Source of the DNA: Chloroflexota bacterium | GTDB taxonomy: Bacteria > Chloroflexota > Anaerolineae > Anaerolineales > UBA4823 | DNA length: 10,329 bases | Direction: 5' to 3' | Assembly (NCBI GenBank): GCA_012798185.1 | Contig: JAAZNS010000190.1 | Span: 1-10,329, forward strand | In this document: positions 1 through 5,742 of the stretch, piece by piece | Numbering within the stretch: position 1 is the stretch's first letter | Layout of the letters: every line of letters begins with the position of its first letter | Notes under the pieces: model-generated | The model's input: only the letters and a program-made list of their open reading frames with translations | What the model was told of the DNA's origin: nothing | Database searches by the model: none | Made by a program: the position numbers and the translations under genes

Positions 1-1071
1 GCCAGCGGACCTAAACACCTGGTGACTACCCTTACCCGTTCAAAACTGGAGCAATTGACTGGAGACCTGATCGAGCGCAGTCTTGGTCCAGTCCGCCAAG
101 CATTGAAAGATGCCAACTTGGCGCAAGATAAAATCAATGAAGTCGTTATGGTTGGGGGTATGACGCGTATGCCTGCAGTGGTAGAAGCAGTGCGCAAGTT
201 ATTCAATAAAGACCCCCACAAAGGCGTCAACCCTGATGAGGTCGTTGCCGTCGGTGCTGCCATCCAGGCAGGCGTATTGGGCGGCGAGGTAAAAGATATT
301 CTTCTGCTCGACGTAACCCCGCTGACACTATCGGTTGAAACCTTGGGTGGTGTTTCCAGCGCCATGATCGAACGCAATACCACCATTCCCACCCGCAAAA
401 GCCAGATATTTTCCACCGCTGCCGATGGGCAATCACAGGTGGAAATCCACGTACTGCAGGGTGAACGCCCTATGGCAGCCGATAATAAATCGCTGGGCAA
501 ATTTATTTTAGACGGCATTCCTCCTGCGCCGCGCGGCGTGCCGCAAATCGAAGTGACCTTTGATATCGACGCCAACGGCATTCTAAAAGTGACTGCCCAG
601 GATAAAGCTACCGGACGCACCCAAAACATTACCATCACCGCCTCATCCGGTTTGAGTGAAAGTGAAGTGGAGCGTATGCGCAAAGAAGCCGAAGCGCACG
701 CCGAAGAAGACCGCCGGCGAAAAGAGCTTGTCGAAGTGCGCAACACCGCCGATAACGCTGCATATACCGGCGAAAAGGTACTCAAAGACCTGGGTGATAA
801 AGTACCCGCCGACCTAAAAACCAAGGTGGAAGAGCAAACCGCCAAAGTCCGCCAGGTAATGGCAACCGAAGATATTGAAAACATCCGCCGCGAAACGGAA
901 TCGCTGAACCAGCTCATTCAACAAGTCGGCGCCCAGGCATATCAACAGCAGCAAGCCACACCGCCGCCCGACGCCTCAACAGGCAGCCAGCAGCCCGGAG
1001 ATAGCGGGTCTCAGCAGCCCGGCGGTGATTCGGGTGAAGATGTGGTTGATGGTGAGTTTAGGAACGTTTAA
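1..1071 (+). CDS. dnaK: Chaperone protein DnaK (Hsp70), C-terminal part, cut by left window edge
   Basis: Hsp70 chaperone: ATP-driven binding and release of unfolded polypeptides in the cytoplasm, working with DnaJ and GrpE. The frame is open from base 1 (starting ASGPKHL, typical of the DnaK nucleotide-binding domain), so the GTG at 22 is not a start; the true start lies outside the window. Visible parts are the end of the ATPase domain (VVMVGGMTRMP, NPDEVVAVGAAIQ), the linker DILLLDVTPLTLSVET, and the beta-sandwich substrate-binding domain (NTTIPTRKSQIFSTA, DANGILKVTAQDK). The helical lid follows, then a Q/P/G/D-rich tail. The 356 residues seen are a little over half of a normal DnaK of about 630. 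The tail ends EDVVDGEFRNV, slightly unlike the common acidic DVVDAEFEEV ending. dnaJ begins 30 bp downstream, so the two are probably cotranscribed. No promoter is visible because the 5' end is missing. Confidence 0.97.
   Translation, partial: ASGPKHLVTTLTRSKLEQLTGDLIERSLGPVRQALKDANLAQDKINEVVMVGGMTRMPAVVEAVRKLFNKDPHKGVNPDEVVAVGAAIQAGVLGGEVKDILLLDVTPLTLSVETLGGVSSAMIERNTTIPTRKSQIFSTAADGQSQVEIHVLQGERPMAADNKSLGKFILDGIPPAPRGVPQIEVTFDIDANGILKVTAQDKATGRTQNITITASSGLSESEVERMRKEAEAHAEEDRRRKELVEVRNTADNAAYTGEKVLKDLGDKVPADLKTKVEEQTAKVRQVMATEDIENIRRETESLNQLIQQVGAQAYQQQQATPPPDASTGSQQPGDSGSQQPGGDSGEDVVDGEFRNV
982..1032 (+). repeat. Short in-frame tandem repeat in the DnaK tail
   Basis: Two adjacent copies of a codon block encode GSQQPGDS and GSQQPGGDS in the flexible C-terminal tail of DnaK. 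Low-complexity tails are usual in Hsp70 proteins. The duplication is visible at DNA level (both copies contain CAGCAGCCCGG) and is probably length-variable between strains. Confidence 0.7.
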
Positions 1072-1093
1072 ACTTTTATCGGTTCAACGTTTT
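1061..1093 (+). repeat. Gene-end hairpin across the dnaK stop codon
   Basis: An imperfect inverted repeat covers the dnaK stop (TAA at 1069-1071). The left arm is 1061-1073 (GGAACGTTTAAAC), the loop is the 8 nt 1074-1081, and the right arm is 1082-1093 (GTTCAACGTTTT). By hand I count about 11 pairs with one bulged T, one A-C mismatch and two terminal G-T pairs. No T-tract follows. It resembles in layout the hairpins at the ends of prmA and the DinB gene (8-nt loop, AACG-rich arms, stop codon in the stem). It may act as an mRNA processing or stability element between dnaK and dnaJ. It also occupies the place where a Shine-Dalgarno for dnaJ would be expected. Confidence 0.45.
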
Positions 1094-1101
1094 AACGCAT
1101 T

Positions 1102-2226
1102 ATGACTCAACGCGATTATTATGAAGTGCTTGGCGTGGGACGCAATGCCAGCAGTGACGATCTGAAATCGGCTTTTCGGCAAAAAGCCCGCCAGCTGCAT
1201 CCGGATGTAAACAAAGATCCAGATGCAGAAGAGCGGTTTAAGGAGCTGAACGAAGCTTACGCCGTACTTTCTGATGCCGAAAAAAGAGCTGCTTACGACC
1301 GCTTTGGTCACGCGGGCGTACGCGGTGCTACAGGTATGCCCGATTTCAGCATGGATTTTTCCGATCTATCGGATATCTTTGATTTCTTTGGGTTTGGCAG
1401 CTTTGGCAGGAGCTCAAGACGCTCCCGTAACGCACCCCGCCGTGGTGCAGACCTGCAATACCGTCTGGATCTGACCTTCGAAGAAGCAGTATTCGGCGCA
1501 GAAAAAGAGATCGAAATCACGCGGGACGAAGTTTGCGGAACCTGTAACGGCTCGGGCAGTGAACCAGGGACATCGCCCACGCGCTGTAGCGCCTGCAATG
1601 GCACCGGTGAAGTGCGTCAGGTACGCCAAACCCTGCTGGGGTCCATGGTGCAGGTAACTACTTGCCCCACCTGCGGCGGCCAGGGTGAAATCATCGGGAC
1701 ACCTTGTCATACCTGTCAGGGGCGCGGTGTGGAACGGCGCATGCGGCGTAAAGTGGTCACAATTCCAGGAGGTGTGGATACCGGAACGCAAATCCGTCTG
1801 GCGGGCGAGGGTCAGCCCGGTGGTAACGGCGGCCCGCATGGTAATCTTTATGTCGTTATCAATGTTAAACCTCATGAATATTTCAAGCGCCGAGATAACG
1901 ATATTATCCTTAATTTAACCATTAATATTGCCCAAGCCACTCTGGGTGCCGAGGTGCAAATTCCCACCATAGACGGCCCGGCGACATTAAAAATCCCCGC
2001 TGGCACTCAGCCCGGTAAAGTATTGCGCTTACGCGGCAAGGGTGTACCACATCTGCGCAACAATGGGCGCGGCGATCAATTAGTGGCACTTAACGTGGAA
2101 GTGCCCACCCGCCTTACTTCAGAGCAGCGCGAACTGTTTGAGAAATTGGCAAAAAGCCTGGGCAGCGAGGTGCATCCGGCGGAGCGCAGTTTCCTGGATT
2201 GGCTCAAAGATGCATTGGGGGGGTAG
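1102..2226 (+). CDS. dnaJ: Chaperone protein DnaJ (type I Hsp40)
   Basis: Cochaperone that delivers unfolded clients to DnaK and stimulates its ATPase. At 374 residues it has normal length and full type I architecture. The J domain spans residues 4-70 with the essential HPD at 33-35. The G/F-type linker at about 71-115 is short and rich in D, F and S (FSMDFSDLSDIFDFFGFGSFG). The zinc-binding cysteine-rich domain has four CxxCxGxG repeats, with Cys pairs at 145/148, 162/165, 188/191 and 202/205. The C-terminal client-binding barrels contain GEGQPGGNGGPHGNLYV and GKGVPHLRNNGRGD. The ATG at 1102 gives the standard MTQRDYYEVLGV opening. No convincing Shine-Dalgarno precedes it; the 30-bp gap after dnaK is filled by a hairpin, so translation may depend on coupling to dnaK. 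It lies in a dnaK-dnaJ-prmA run. Confidence 0.98.
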   Translation: MTQRDYYEVLGVGRNASSDDLKSAFRQKARQLHPDVNKDPDAEERFKELNEAYAVLSDAEKRAAYDRFGHAGVRGATGMPDFSMDFSDLSDIFDFFGFGSFGRSSRRSRNAPRRGADLQYRLDLTFEEAVFGAEKEIEITRDEVCGTCNGSGSEPGTSPTRCSACNGTGEVRQVRQTLLGSMVQVTTCPTCGGQGEIIGTPCHTCQGRGVERRMRRKVVTIPGGVDTGTQIRLAGEGQPGGNGGPHGNLYVVINVKPHEYFKRRDNDIILNLTINIAQATLGAEVQIPTIDGPATLKIPAGTQPGKVLRLRGKGVPHLRNNGRGDQLVALNVEVPTRLTSEQRELFEKLAKSLGSEVHPAERSFLDWLKDALGG

Positions 2227-2238
2227 GGTTGAAATCAG

Positions 2239-2290
2239 CCTCACCCCTTCCCCTTTCCCAAAATTGGCAGAGAGGTGCAGGCGTGAGAGG
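2239..2290 (+). repeat. Degenerate CCTCACCCC-type inverted repeat between dnaJ and prmA
   Basis: The 71-bp gap between dnaJ and prmA is largely an imperfect palindrome. The left arm starts CCTCACCCC (2239-2247) and continues pyrimidine-rich to about 2259. The right arm, about 2265-2290, is purine-rich and ends GCGTGAGAGG. The arms are roughly three-quarters complementary by eye if a 2-nt insertion is allowed. From memory it resembles the widespread intergenic repeat that begins CCTCACCCC and ends GGGGTGAGG in many bacterial genomes, here decayed. The right arm contains GAGAGG at 2285-2290, which is the best Shine-Dalgarno for prmA (7 nt before its ATG). Confidence 0.5.
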
Positions 2291-2297
2291 TTGATCA

Positions 2298-3236
2298 ATG
2301 ACCAATAAATGGTTAGAAATCTCTCTTATTGTTGATGGTGAGCTGGCGGAAGCTGTCGCCGAAGTACTGGCGCGCTTCGCGCCCGAAGGGGTGATTATCG
2401 AAAGCACGCGCATCGATCCCAACGGCAGCCCTGAAGGGAAAGTTGTGGGACCTCTGCGCGTGGCAGCCTACCTGCCTGATGATGAGCAATTGGAAGAGAA
2501 ACGCAGCAAGCTGGAAGAAGCGTTGTGGTATCTGGGGCGTATCCGCCCCTTGCCCCACCCACAATATCAAAAAATCGAGCAGACCGACTGGTCACAAGCT
2601 TGGAAAGAACATTACCAGCCCATCGCCATTGGGAAGAAGCTGGTGATTGTGCCCGCCTGGATGGATAATCCTATGCCGGCGCGTATCCCAATCCGCATCG
2701 ATCCGGGTATGGCGTTTGGCACCGGCACCCACCCCACCACGCAGTTATGTTTGGAAGCGATTGAAGAGATTGCCCTTACTATCCCCTCCCGGGATGAGGC
2801 GAAGACAGATTTTACCTTCATTGACATTGGCTGCGGGTCGGGCATTCTTTCGATTGCTGCACTAAAGCTTGGTGCACTTCAAGCTCTGGGCGTGGATTTG
2901 GATGAGCAGGCAGTGAAAATAGCCGGTGAGAACGCCCGGGCAAACGGTATCACGCAAGGGCTTGAATTAGGCATCGGCTCGGTCAAAGAGATTCTCCAGG
3001 GGAAATTCTCACTGTCAAAAGCCCCATTGGTGGTCGCCAACATCCTGGCACCTGTCATCATCCAGCTATTCGATGACGGCATGGGGGATTTGGTGATCCC
3101 TGATGGCGTATTGATTCTCTCCGGTATCCTGGCGGAGCAAACCAGTCAGGTGACATCGGCAAGCGGGAAATATGGCTTCAGGCTGGAAAATAAAAAAATC
3201 CAGGGGGATTGGGTGTGTCTAACATTGAAATGTTAG
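2298..3236 (+). CDS. prmA: Ribosomal protein L11 methyltransferase PrmA
   Basis: S-adenosylmethionine-dependent enzyme that methylates lysines and the N-terminal amino group of ribosomal protein L11 in the cytoplasm. At 312 residues it is normal in length. The N-terminal L11-recognition domain covers about 1-75. The family linker DWSQAWKEHYQP is at 97-108, and the PrmA signature DPGMAFGTGTHPTT at 135-148. SAM-binding motif I, DIGCGSGILSIA, is at 176-187; the acidic loop GVDLD at 198-202; NARAN at 212-216; and the VVANILAPV substrate/catalytic loop at 245-253. The ATG at 2298 has GAGAGG 7 nt upstream. prmA after dnaJ is a known arrangement in several phyla, where rsmE often follows; here it is followed by a non-coding leader and exported-protein genes. 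The last codon (TGT) and TAG stop lie in two overlapping inverted repeats. Confidence 0.97.
   Translation: MTNKWLEISLIVDGELAEAVAEVLARFAPEGVIIESTRIDPNGSPEGKVVGPLRVAAYLPDDEQLEEKRSKLEEALWYLGRIRPLPHPQYQKIEQTDWSQAWKEHYQPIAIGKKLVIVPAWMDNPMPARIPIRIDPGMAFGTGTHPTTQLCLEAIEEIALTIPSRDEAKTDFTFIDIGCGSGILSIAALKLGALQALGVDLDEQAVKIAGENARANGITQGLELGIGSVKEILQGKFSLSKAPLVVANILAPVIIQLFDDGMGDLVIPDGVLILSGILAEQTSQVTSASGKYGFRLENKKIQGDWVCLTLKC
3219..3236 (+). repeat. Perfect palindrome ending exactly at the prmA stop
   Basis: CTAACATTGAAATGTTAG is a perfect inverted repeat: 8-nt arms around GA, or realistically a 7-bp stem with a TGAA loop. It covers the last five codons and the TAG of prmA. Its right half (GTTAG, 3232-3236) is also the base of the left arm of the next hairpin (3232-3263), so the two structures exclude each other in RNA. 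Whether this is functional is inference. Confidence 0.5.
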
Positions 3237-3270
3237 AGTGCTTGAACGTTAAAACGCGTTAACTTATTTT
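3229..3270 (+). terminator. prmA gene-end hairpin, probable weak intrinsic terminator
   Basis: The left arm is 3232-3243 (GTTAGAGTGCTT), the 8-nt loop 3244-3251 and the right arm 3252-3263 (AAACGCGTTAAC). Ten of twelve positions pair, including two G-T, and a T-rich stretch TTATTTT follows. The 35-nt unit 3229-3263 aligns without gaps at 26 of 35 positions with the element at the end of the DinB gene (read on the minus strand, 5250-side excluded, ending at 5185). The imperfect stem and short T-tract suggest partial termination at best. Confidence 0.45.
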
Positions 3271-3298
3271 GTGCAATTTATCACATCAGGGGTATAAT
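3269..3298 (+). promoter_or_regulatory. Candidate promoter for the exported-protein unit (distal)
   Basis: A perfect -10 hexamer TATAAT lies at 3293-3298. Eighteen nucleotides upstream is a weak -35, TTGTGC at 3269-3274 (only TTG matches consensus). Transcription would start near 3305 and give a leader of about 330 nt before the ATG at 3635. It lies directly after the prmA gene-end hairpin, as expected for a new transcription unit. Confidence 0.5.
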
Positions 3299-3366
3299 GC
3301 GCATTAGCTTTAGTTTATTTATTTGCCACCAAATTCATATTCATCAATTTAATAACGGGAACAATG

Positions 3367-3389
3367 TACGAGAGGGTAGCTTCCTCGTA
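3367..3389 (+). repeat. Leader hairpin 1
   Basis: TACGAG (3367-3372) and CTCGTA (3384-3389) form a perfect 6-bp stem with an 11-nt loop that can add an internal purine/pyrimidine pairing (AGG against TTC). It sits just upstream of the terminator-like hairpin. Confidence 0.4.
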
Positions 3390-3394
3390 AAACA

Positions 3395-3460
3395 AGCCGA
3401 TATCTATTAATCTTTTTGCGGAGGGAATACGCCAATGAAGAATCGGCTGTTTTTTCTTTT
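3395..3460 (+). terminator. Terminator-like hairpin with T-tract inside the leader
   Basis: AGCCGAT (3395-3401) and ATCGGCT (3442-3448) pair perfectly over 7 bp, enclosing 40 nt that contain a smaller GCG/CGC stem. G and then a T-rich tract (TTTTTTCTTTTT, about 3450-3461) follow at once. The position within a leader, upstream of the exported-protein gene, fits an attenuator or the 3' end of a small RNA of about 155 nt. The long loop makes it a weak terminator unless the loop is structured. Confidence 0.45.
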
Positions 3461-3495
3461 TAATTTAATATCACCATAATACTTCAATCCATCAG

Positions 3496-3529
3496 CATCT
3501 CAGCTAGAAAAATCGTATCTGGTGAGATG
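3496..3529 (+). repeat. Leader hairpin 3
   Basis: CATCTCA (3496-3502) and TGAGATG (3523-3529) form a perfect 7-bp inverted repeat with a 20-nt loop. It could be an RNA hairpin or a DNA operator; nothing in the sequence decides. Confidence 0.35.
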
Positions 3530-3578
3530 ACGCCATTATATCTTTCCAATACCCATCTATCGAATAAGCCAGATAAGT

Positions 3579-3608
3579 TTGCATAGTGCGAAAAAACAAC
3601 AATATAAA
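3579..3608 (+). promoter_or_regulatory. Alternative proximal promoter for the exported-protein unit
   Basis: TTGCAT (3579-3584), an 18-bp spacer and TATAAA (3603-3608) would start transcription near 3615, about 20 nt before the ATG at 3635. This would leave the upstream hairpins as DNA rather than RNA elements. Its match to consensus is weaker than that of the distal -10. Confidence 0.3.
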
Positions 3609-3634
3609 TAAACCAATCAAAAGAGGAGACAAAA

Positions 3635-4918
3635 ATGAACACCAAAAGGAGTTTCATACTGCTCGTTTTCATTACCCTGGGTGTGAGCCTGGCAATCGTT
3701 AACCAAAATGGGGTCATCGCTCAAGCCTCCAGTAAAGCCGAGCCAGACAGCATCACTGTACCCTTTTCCTGGTCGTTAACCGATCCGGCGGGAAAGGCAG
3801 TTAAAGACGGCGTCTACGTTTTTTCCTTTGCGCTGTATGACGCGAAAGAAGGCGGTAAACTGCTCTGGTCGGAACTGCAGACTGATGTATCAGTCAATGG
3901 CGGCAAAGTGAACGTCGAGTTAGGCGCAGCCACTCCCATACCTGCCTCTTTGGTGAAAGAAAAAAAAGCACAGTATTGGCTGGCGGTTTCACTACGCAGC
4001 GCTGTTGAGCGATCTTTTACCAATCTATCACCCCGCCAGGCAATACCGTTATCCCCTCAAGCTCCAGAGGCGCTTGCCTGCCCTCACAGCCACTTCTCAG
4101 ATTATTGGTATGGTAGTAACCCGGGTTATGGATTGTGGGTCAATAATACCAGTACTGGTGATGGCATTCGAACCGTTTCTGGAAGTACTAGCACTAATTT
4201 TGCATCGCTTTGGGCTGTCAATGTTAATACCGGCACTGCCGTCTATGGATATAGTACCGGAGGAAGAGCGGGCGATTTTTATAGCGACACCAATTTTGGT
4301 GTATATGCTAGAGGAAACGATGTCTCTGGGGAGGATAGGCTGGGTGATATCTGGCTGGATGGCGAAAGGGGAGAAATTTTATCAGGGACGCGTTTAAATC
4401 TATCTTCAAACGGATATACGAATGTGGATATCGATGCGGATAATAACGATACCTACAGCAAATTCTATATTTACGCAAACAATAATACAGAGGTTTTTTC
4501 GGTTGACCAAACAGGACATATGGTGGCATCAGGAACGAAATCTGCCATCGTTCAGACGGAAGATTATGGACAGCGGCTGCTCTATGCTGTAGAAAGCCCC
4601 GAAGTCTTGTTCGAGGATGTGGGAACTGCGGCGCTGGCTGCCAGCGGCGAAACTACGGTGGCTTTCGATCCAATATTTGCCGAGACGGTCAATCTGAGTG
4701 ATTATCAGGTCTTTATCACCCCGCTGTTCGACCAGCCGGTAATATTATATGTGACGGAGAAGACTGAAACCGGCTTCACTGTGAAGGGGGTTACGCTGGA
4801 TGGTCAACCGGTTTCATGTAGCTTCGATTACCGCATCGTCGCCAGTCGCCTGGGGTATGAGGAAGTTCGACTGGAAGCCCCGGATGTGACCCCCCAATCC
4901 GCAGGCGGGACAAAATAG
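3635..4918 (+). CDS. Exported surface-type protein of unknown function
   Basis: No specific function is recognised. A 427-residue protein with a classical signal peptide: MNTKRS, a hydrophobic stretch at about 7-28, and likely cleavage after IAQA (about 31). Residues 40-135 look like a small beta-sandwich (VPFSWSLTDPAGKAVKDGVYVFSFALYD), as in carboxypeptidase-regulatory-like domains. A CPHSHFSDYW motif at 149-158 opens a Gly/Ser/Asn-rich region (about 160-300) with short repeated turns such as GLWV, AVYGYS, GVYARG and DIWLDG, suggestive of a beta-helix or fibre. The C-terminal domain (about 301-414: KSAIVQTEDYG, VESPEVLFEDVG, FDYRIVASRLGYE) resembles a domain I recall from many Chloroflexota exported proteins of unknown function. 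The ATG is preceded by AGAGGAG at 3622-3628. It is followed by and coupled to the 81-residue gene. An adhesin or cell-envelope role is inference. Confidence 0.85.
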   Translation: MNTKRSFILLVFITLGVSLAIVNQNGVIAQASSKAEPDSITVPFSWSLTDPAGKAVKDGVYVFSFALYDAKEGGKLLWSELQTDVSVNGGKVNVELGAATPIPASLVKEKKAQYWLAVSLRSAVERSFTNLSPRQAIPLSPQAPEALACPHSHFSDYWYGSNPGYGLWVNNTSTGDGIRTVSGSTSTNFASLWAVNVNTGTAVYGYSTGGRAGDFYSDTNFGVYARGNDVSGEDRLGDIWLDGERGEILSGTRLNLSSNGYTNVDIDADNNDTYSKFYIYANNNTEVFSVDQTGHMVASGTKSAIVQTEDYGQRLLYAVESPEVLFEDVGTAALAASGETTVAFDPIFAETVNLSDYQVFITPLFDQPVILYVTEKTETGFTVKGVTLDGQPVSCSFDYRIVASRLGYEEVRLEAPDVTPQSAGGTK

Positions 4919-4927
4919 GAGGCGACA

Positions 4928-5173
4928 ATGAAAAAGCATATCATCATCTTTTGCATCCTCCTGTTGGTTACACTGTCCGTCGTATTAAGCGGGATCGCCC
5001 CGGTGCAGGCAGAAACTGCTGCCCTGCAGGGCGGGAATTTTGTGCTCATCCCCCAATCAGTAAATAGCAGCAACGCCCTCGCTGGCGGCGCATACCAGCT
5101 ATCACCCGCCAGCCCTCAATCAGATACATCTGGCTGCTGCTGTAAAGGAATGCTGCCCTGCATTCTGAGGTGA
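4928..5173 (+). CDS. Small exported Cys-rich protein
   Basis: An 81-residue protein, not assigned to a family. It has a clear signal peptide (MKKHIII plus a hydrophobic core to about residue 23, likely cleavage after VQA, about 28). The mature part is about 53 residues. SVNSSNALAGGAYQLSPASPQSD resembles a shortened form of the Gly/Ser 'GGxYxLxGxxGQPDAG' repeats found in secreted Chloroflexota proteins (from memory). The end, GCCCKGMLPCILR, carries four cysteines and finishes with LP(x)3R, like the beta-helix protein at 5743-7788. The AGGAGG Shine-Dalgarno (4917-4922) overlaps the stop codon of the upstream gene (TAG at 4916-4918) and lies 5 nt from the ATG, so the two are cotranslated. It is very short for its type, so it may be a decayed or truncated family member, but there is no internal frameshift. 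Confidence 0.75.
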   Translation: MKKHIIIFCILLLVTLSVVLSGIAPVQAETAALQGGNFVLIPQSVNSSNALAGGAYQLSPASPQSDTSGCCCKGMLPCILR

Positions 5174-5184
5174 TATTTTTTTAC

Positions 5185-5216
5185 GTTAGCGCGTTCGAAG
5201 GTTGGAACGCGCTAAC
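5185..5216. terminator. Perfect 12-bp hairpin between convergent units
   Basis: GTTAGCGCGTTC (5185-5196) and GAACGCGCTAAC (5205-5216) are perfectly complementary with an 8-nt loop. The hairpin lies 11 nt after the stop of the small exported protein (plus) and contains the TAG stop of the DinB gene (minus, 5212-5214). There is no T-tract on the exit side of either strand; a T-run (ATTTTTTT) lies before it on the plus strand. A shared bidirectional terminator or transcript-end stabiliser is likely from the convergent position. It is the perfect member of the element pair also seen at the end of prmA. Confidence 0.6.
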
Positions 5217-5721
5217 ATTCTGATCGATAGACTGCCCAGCTCATATCGCCAACAAATTCAGGCAAGTTTTGGTGCCCCATCATCTGGCGGATGGCGCAGG
5301 CTTCGCCAATATGGTACCAGTAGTGGTAAATATTGCGCATCAGCATGGTACCCACGCTCTCAGCCACCGGCTTACCGTTGAAAATAAAATGAGTGAGCAG
5401 GATTTCCGGTGTGACCGTATTCAGGTAAACATCAGATGCGGCGGTGATCTCTTTCCAAACCGCCCACATTTCATGTAGCGGAGGGGTGTTGGGCGGCTTG
5501 CCGTATCCCACCTTGTCGTTCAACTCGGGATATAGGGCTTTACCTTGCCCCAGCCTCACCCAATAGCGGGTCTCCTGGTTTGCCAGGTGCCCTACTATCC
5601 AGCTGATGCTGTTCATGGGCAGTAATTGGCGGGAAGCATCGGCTTCGTCGATGCCGTCCAGGCAGCGAACAAGCTCGCTGCGCGCAAAACGAAGTTGCGT
5701 GACAAGAAGATGAGGGGACAT
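5212..5721 (-). CDS. DinB-superfamily protein (four-helix metal-binding fold)
   Basis: A 169-residue cytoplasmic protein of the DinB/YfiT-like four-helix fold. Members include thiol-dependent transferases and many uncharacterised proteins that bind a divalent metal through three histidines. The triad is visible: His45 in SISWIVGHLANQETRYW, and His133 and His137 in NIYHYWYHIGE. The closing segment QNLPEFVG and the length of about 170 are usual for the family. No other domain is present, and substrate and reaction cannot be told. The ATG at 5721 has GGAGGAAATACTC immediately before it. It follows the beta-helix gene by 21 nt on the same strand, so it is probably cotranscribed from the promoter at 7934-7962, although a functional link is not obvious. 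Its last codon and stop lie in the convergent hairpin. Confidence 0.88.
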   Translation of the reverse strand: MSPHLLVTQLRFARSELVRCLDGIDEADASRQLLPMNSISWIVGHLANQETRYWVRLGQGKALYPELNDKVGYGKPPNTPPLHEMWAVWKEITAASDVYLNTVTPEILLTHFIFNGKPVAESVGTMLMRNIYHYWYHIGEACAIRQMMGHQNLPEFVGDMSWAVYRSEC

Positions 5722-5742
5722 GAGTATTTCCTCCTCTTTTTC

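Larger units (their letters stand above)
3305..3634 (+). other. Non-coding AT-rich leader with hairpins
   Basis: No plausible gene is present between prmA and 3635; open frames here are short and without family features. If the promoter at 3269-3298 is used, this is a 5' leader of about 330 nt. It holds three separate hairpins (3367-3389, 3395-3448 with a following T-tract, 3496-3529) and a second possible promoter near the gene. I could not match it to a riboswitch class I know, including the c-di-GMP-I (GEMM) type that often precedes exported-protein genes. An attenuated leader or a short independent RNA ending near 3460 are the two readings. Confidence 0.4.

Noticed and set aside
22..1071. 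GTG at 22 as the start of a short DnaK-like protein
   Set aside because: The frame is open from base 1 with typical DnaK sequence before the GTG, so the gene is cut by the window edge.
1414..1875. 153-codon open frame on the minus strand inside dnaJ
   Set aside because: Antisense shadow of the well-supported dnaJ; no recognisable family features.
3360..3460. c-di-GMP-I (GEMM) riboswitch in the leader
   Set aside because: Some fragments (CCAATGAAGAA, paired GCC/GGC) are reminiscent, but the conserved core strings and the closing GGGTTGCC-type segment are missing.
4005..4397. 130-codon plus-strand frame inside the 427-residue exported-protein gene
   Set aside because: Alternative-frame shadow; the main frame has a signal peptide, good Shine-Dalgarno and domain-like sequence.
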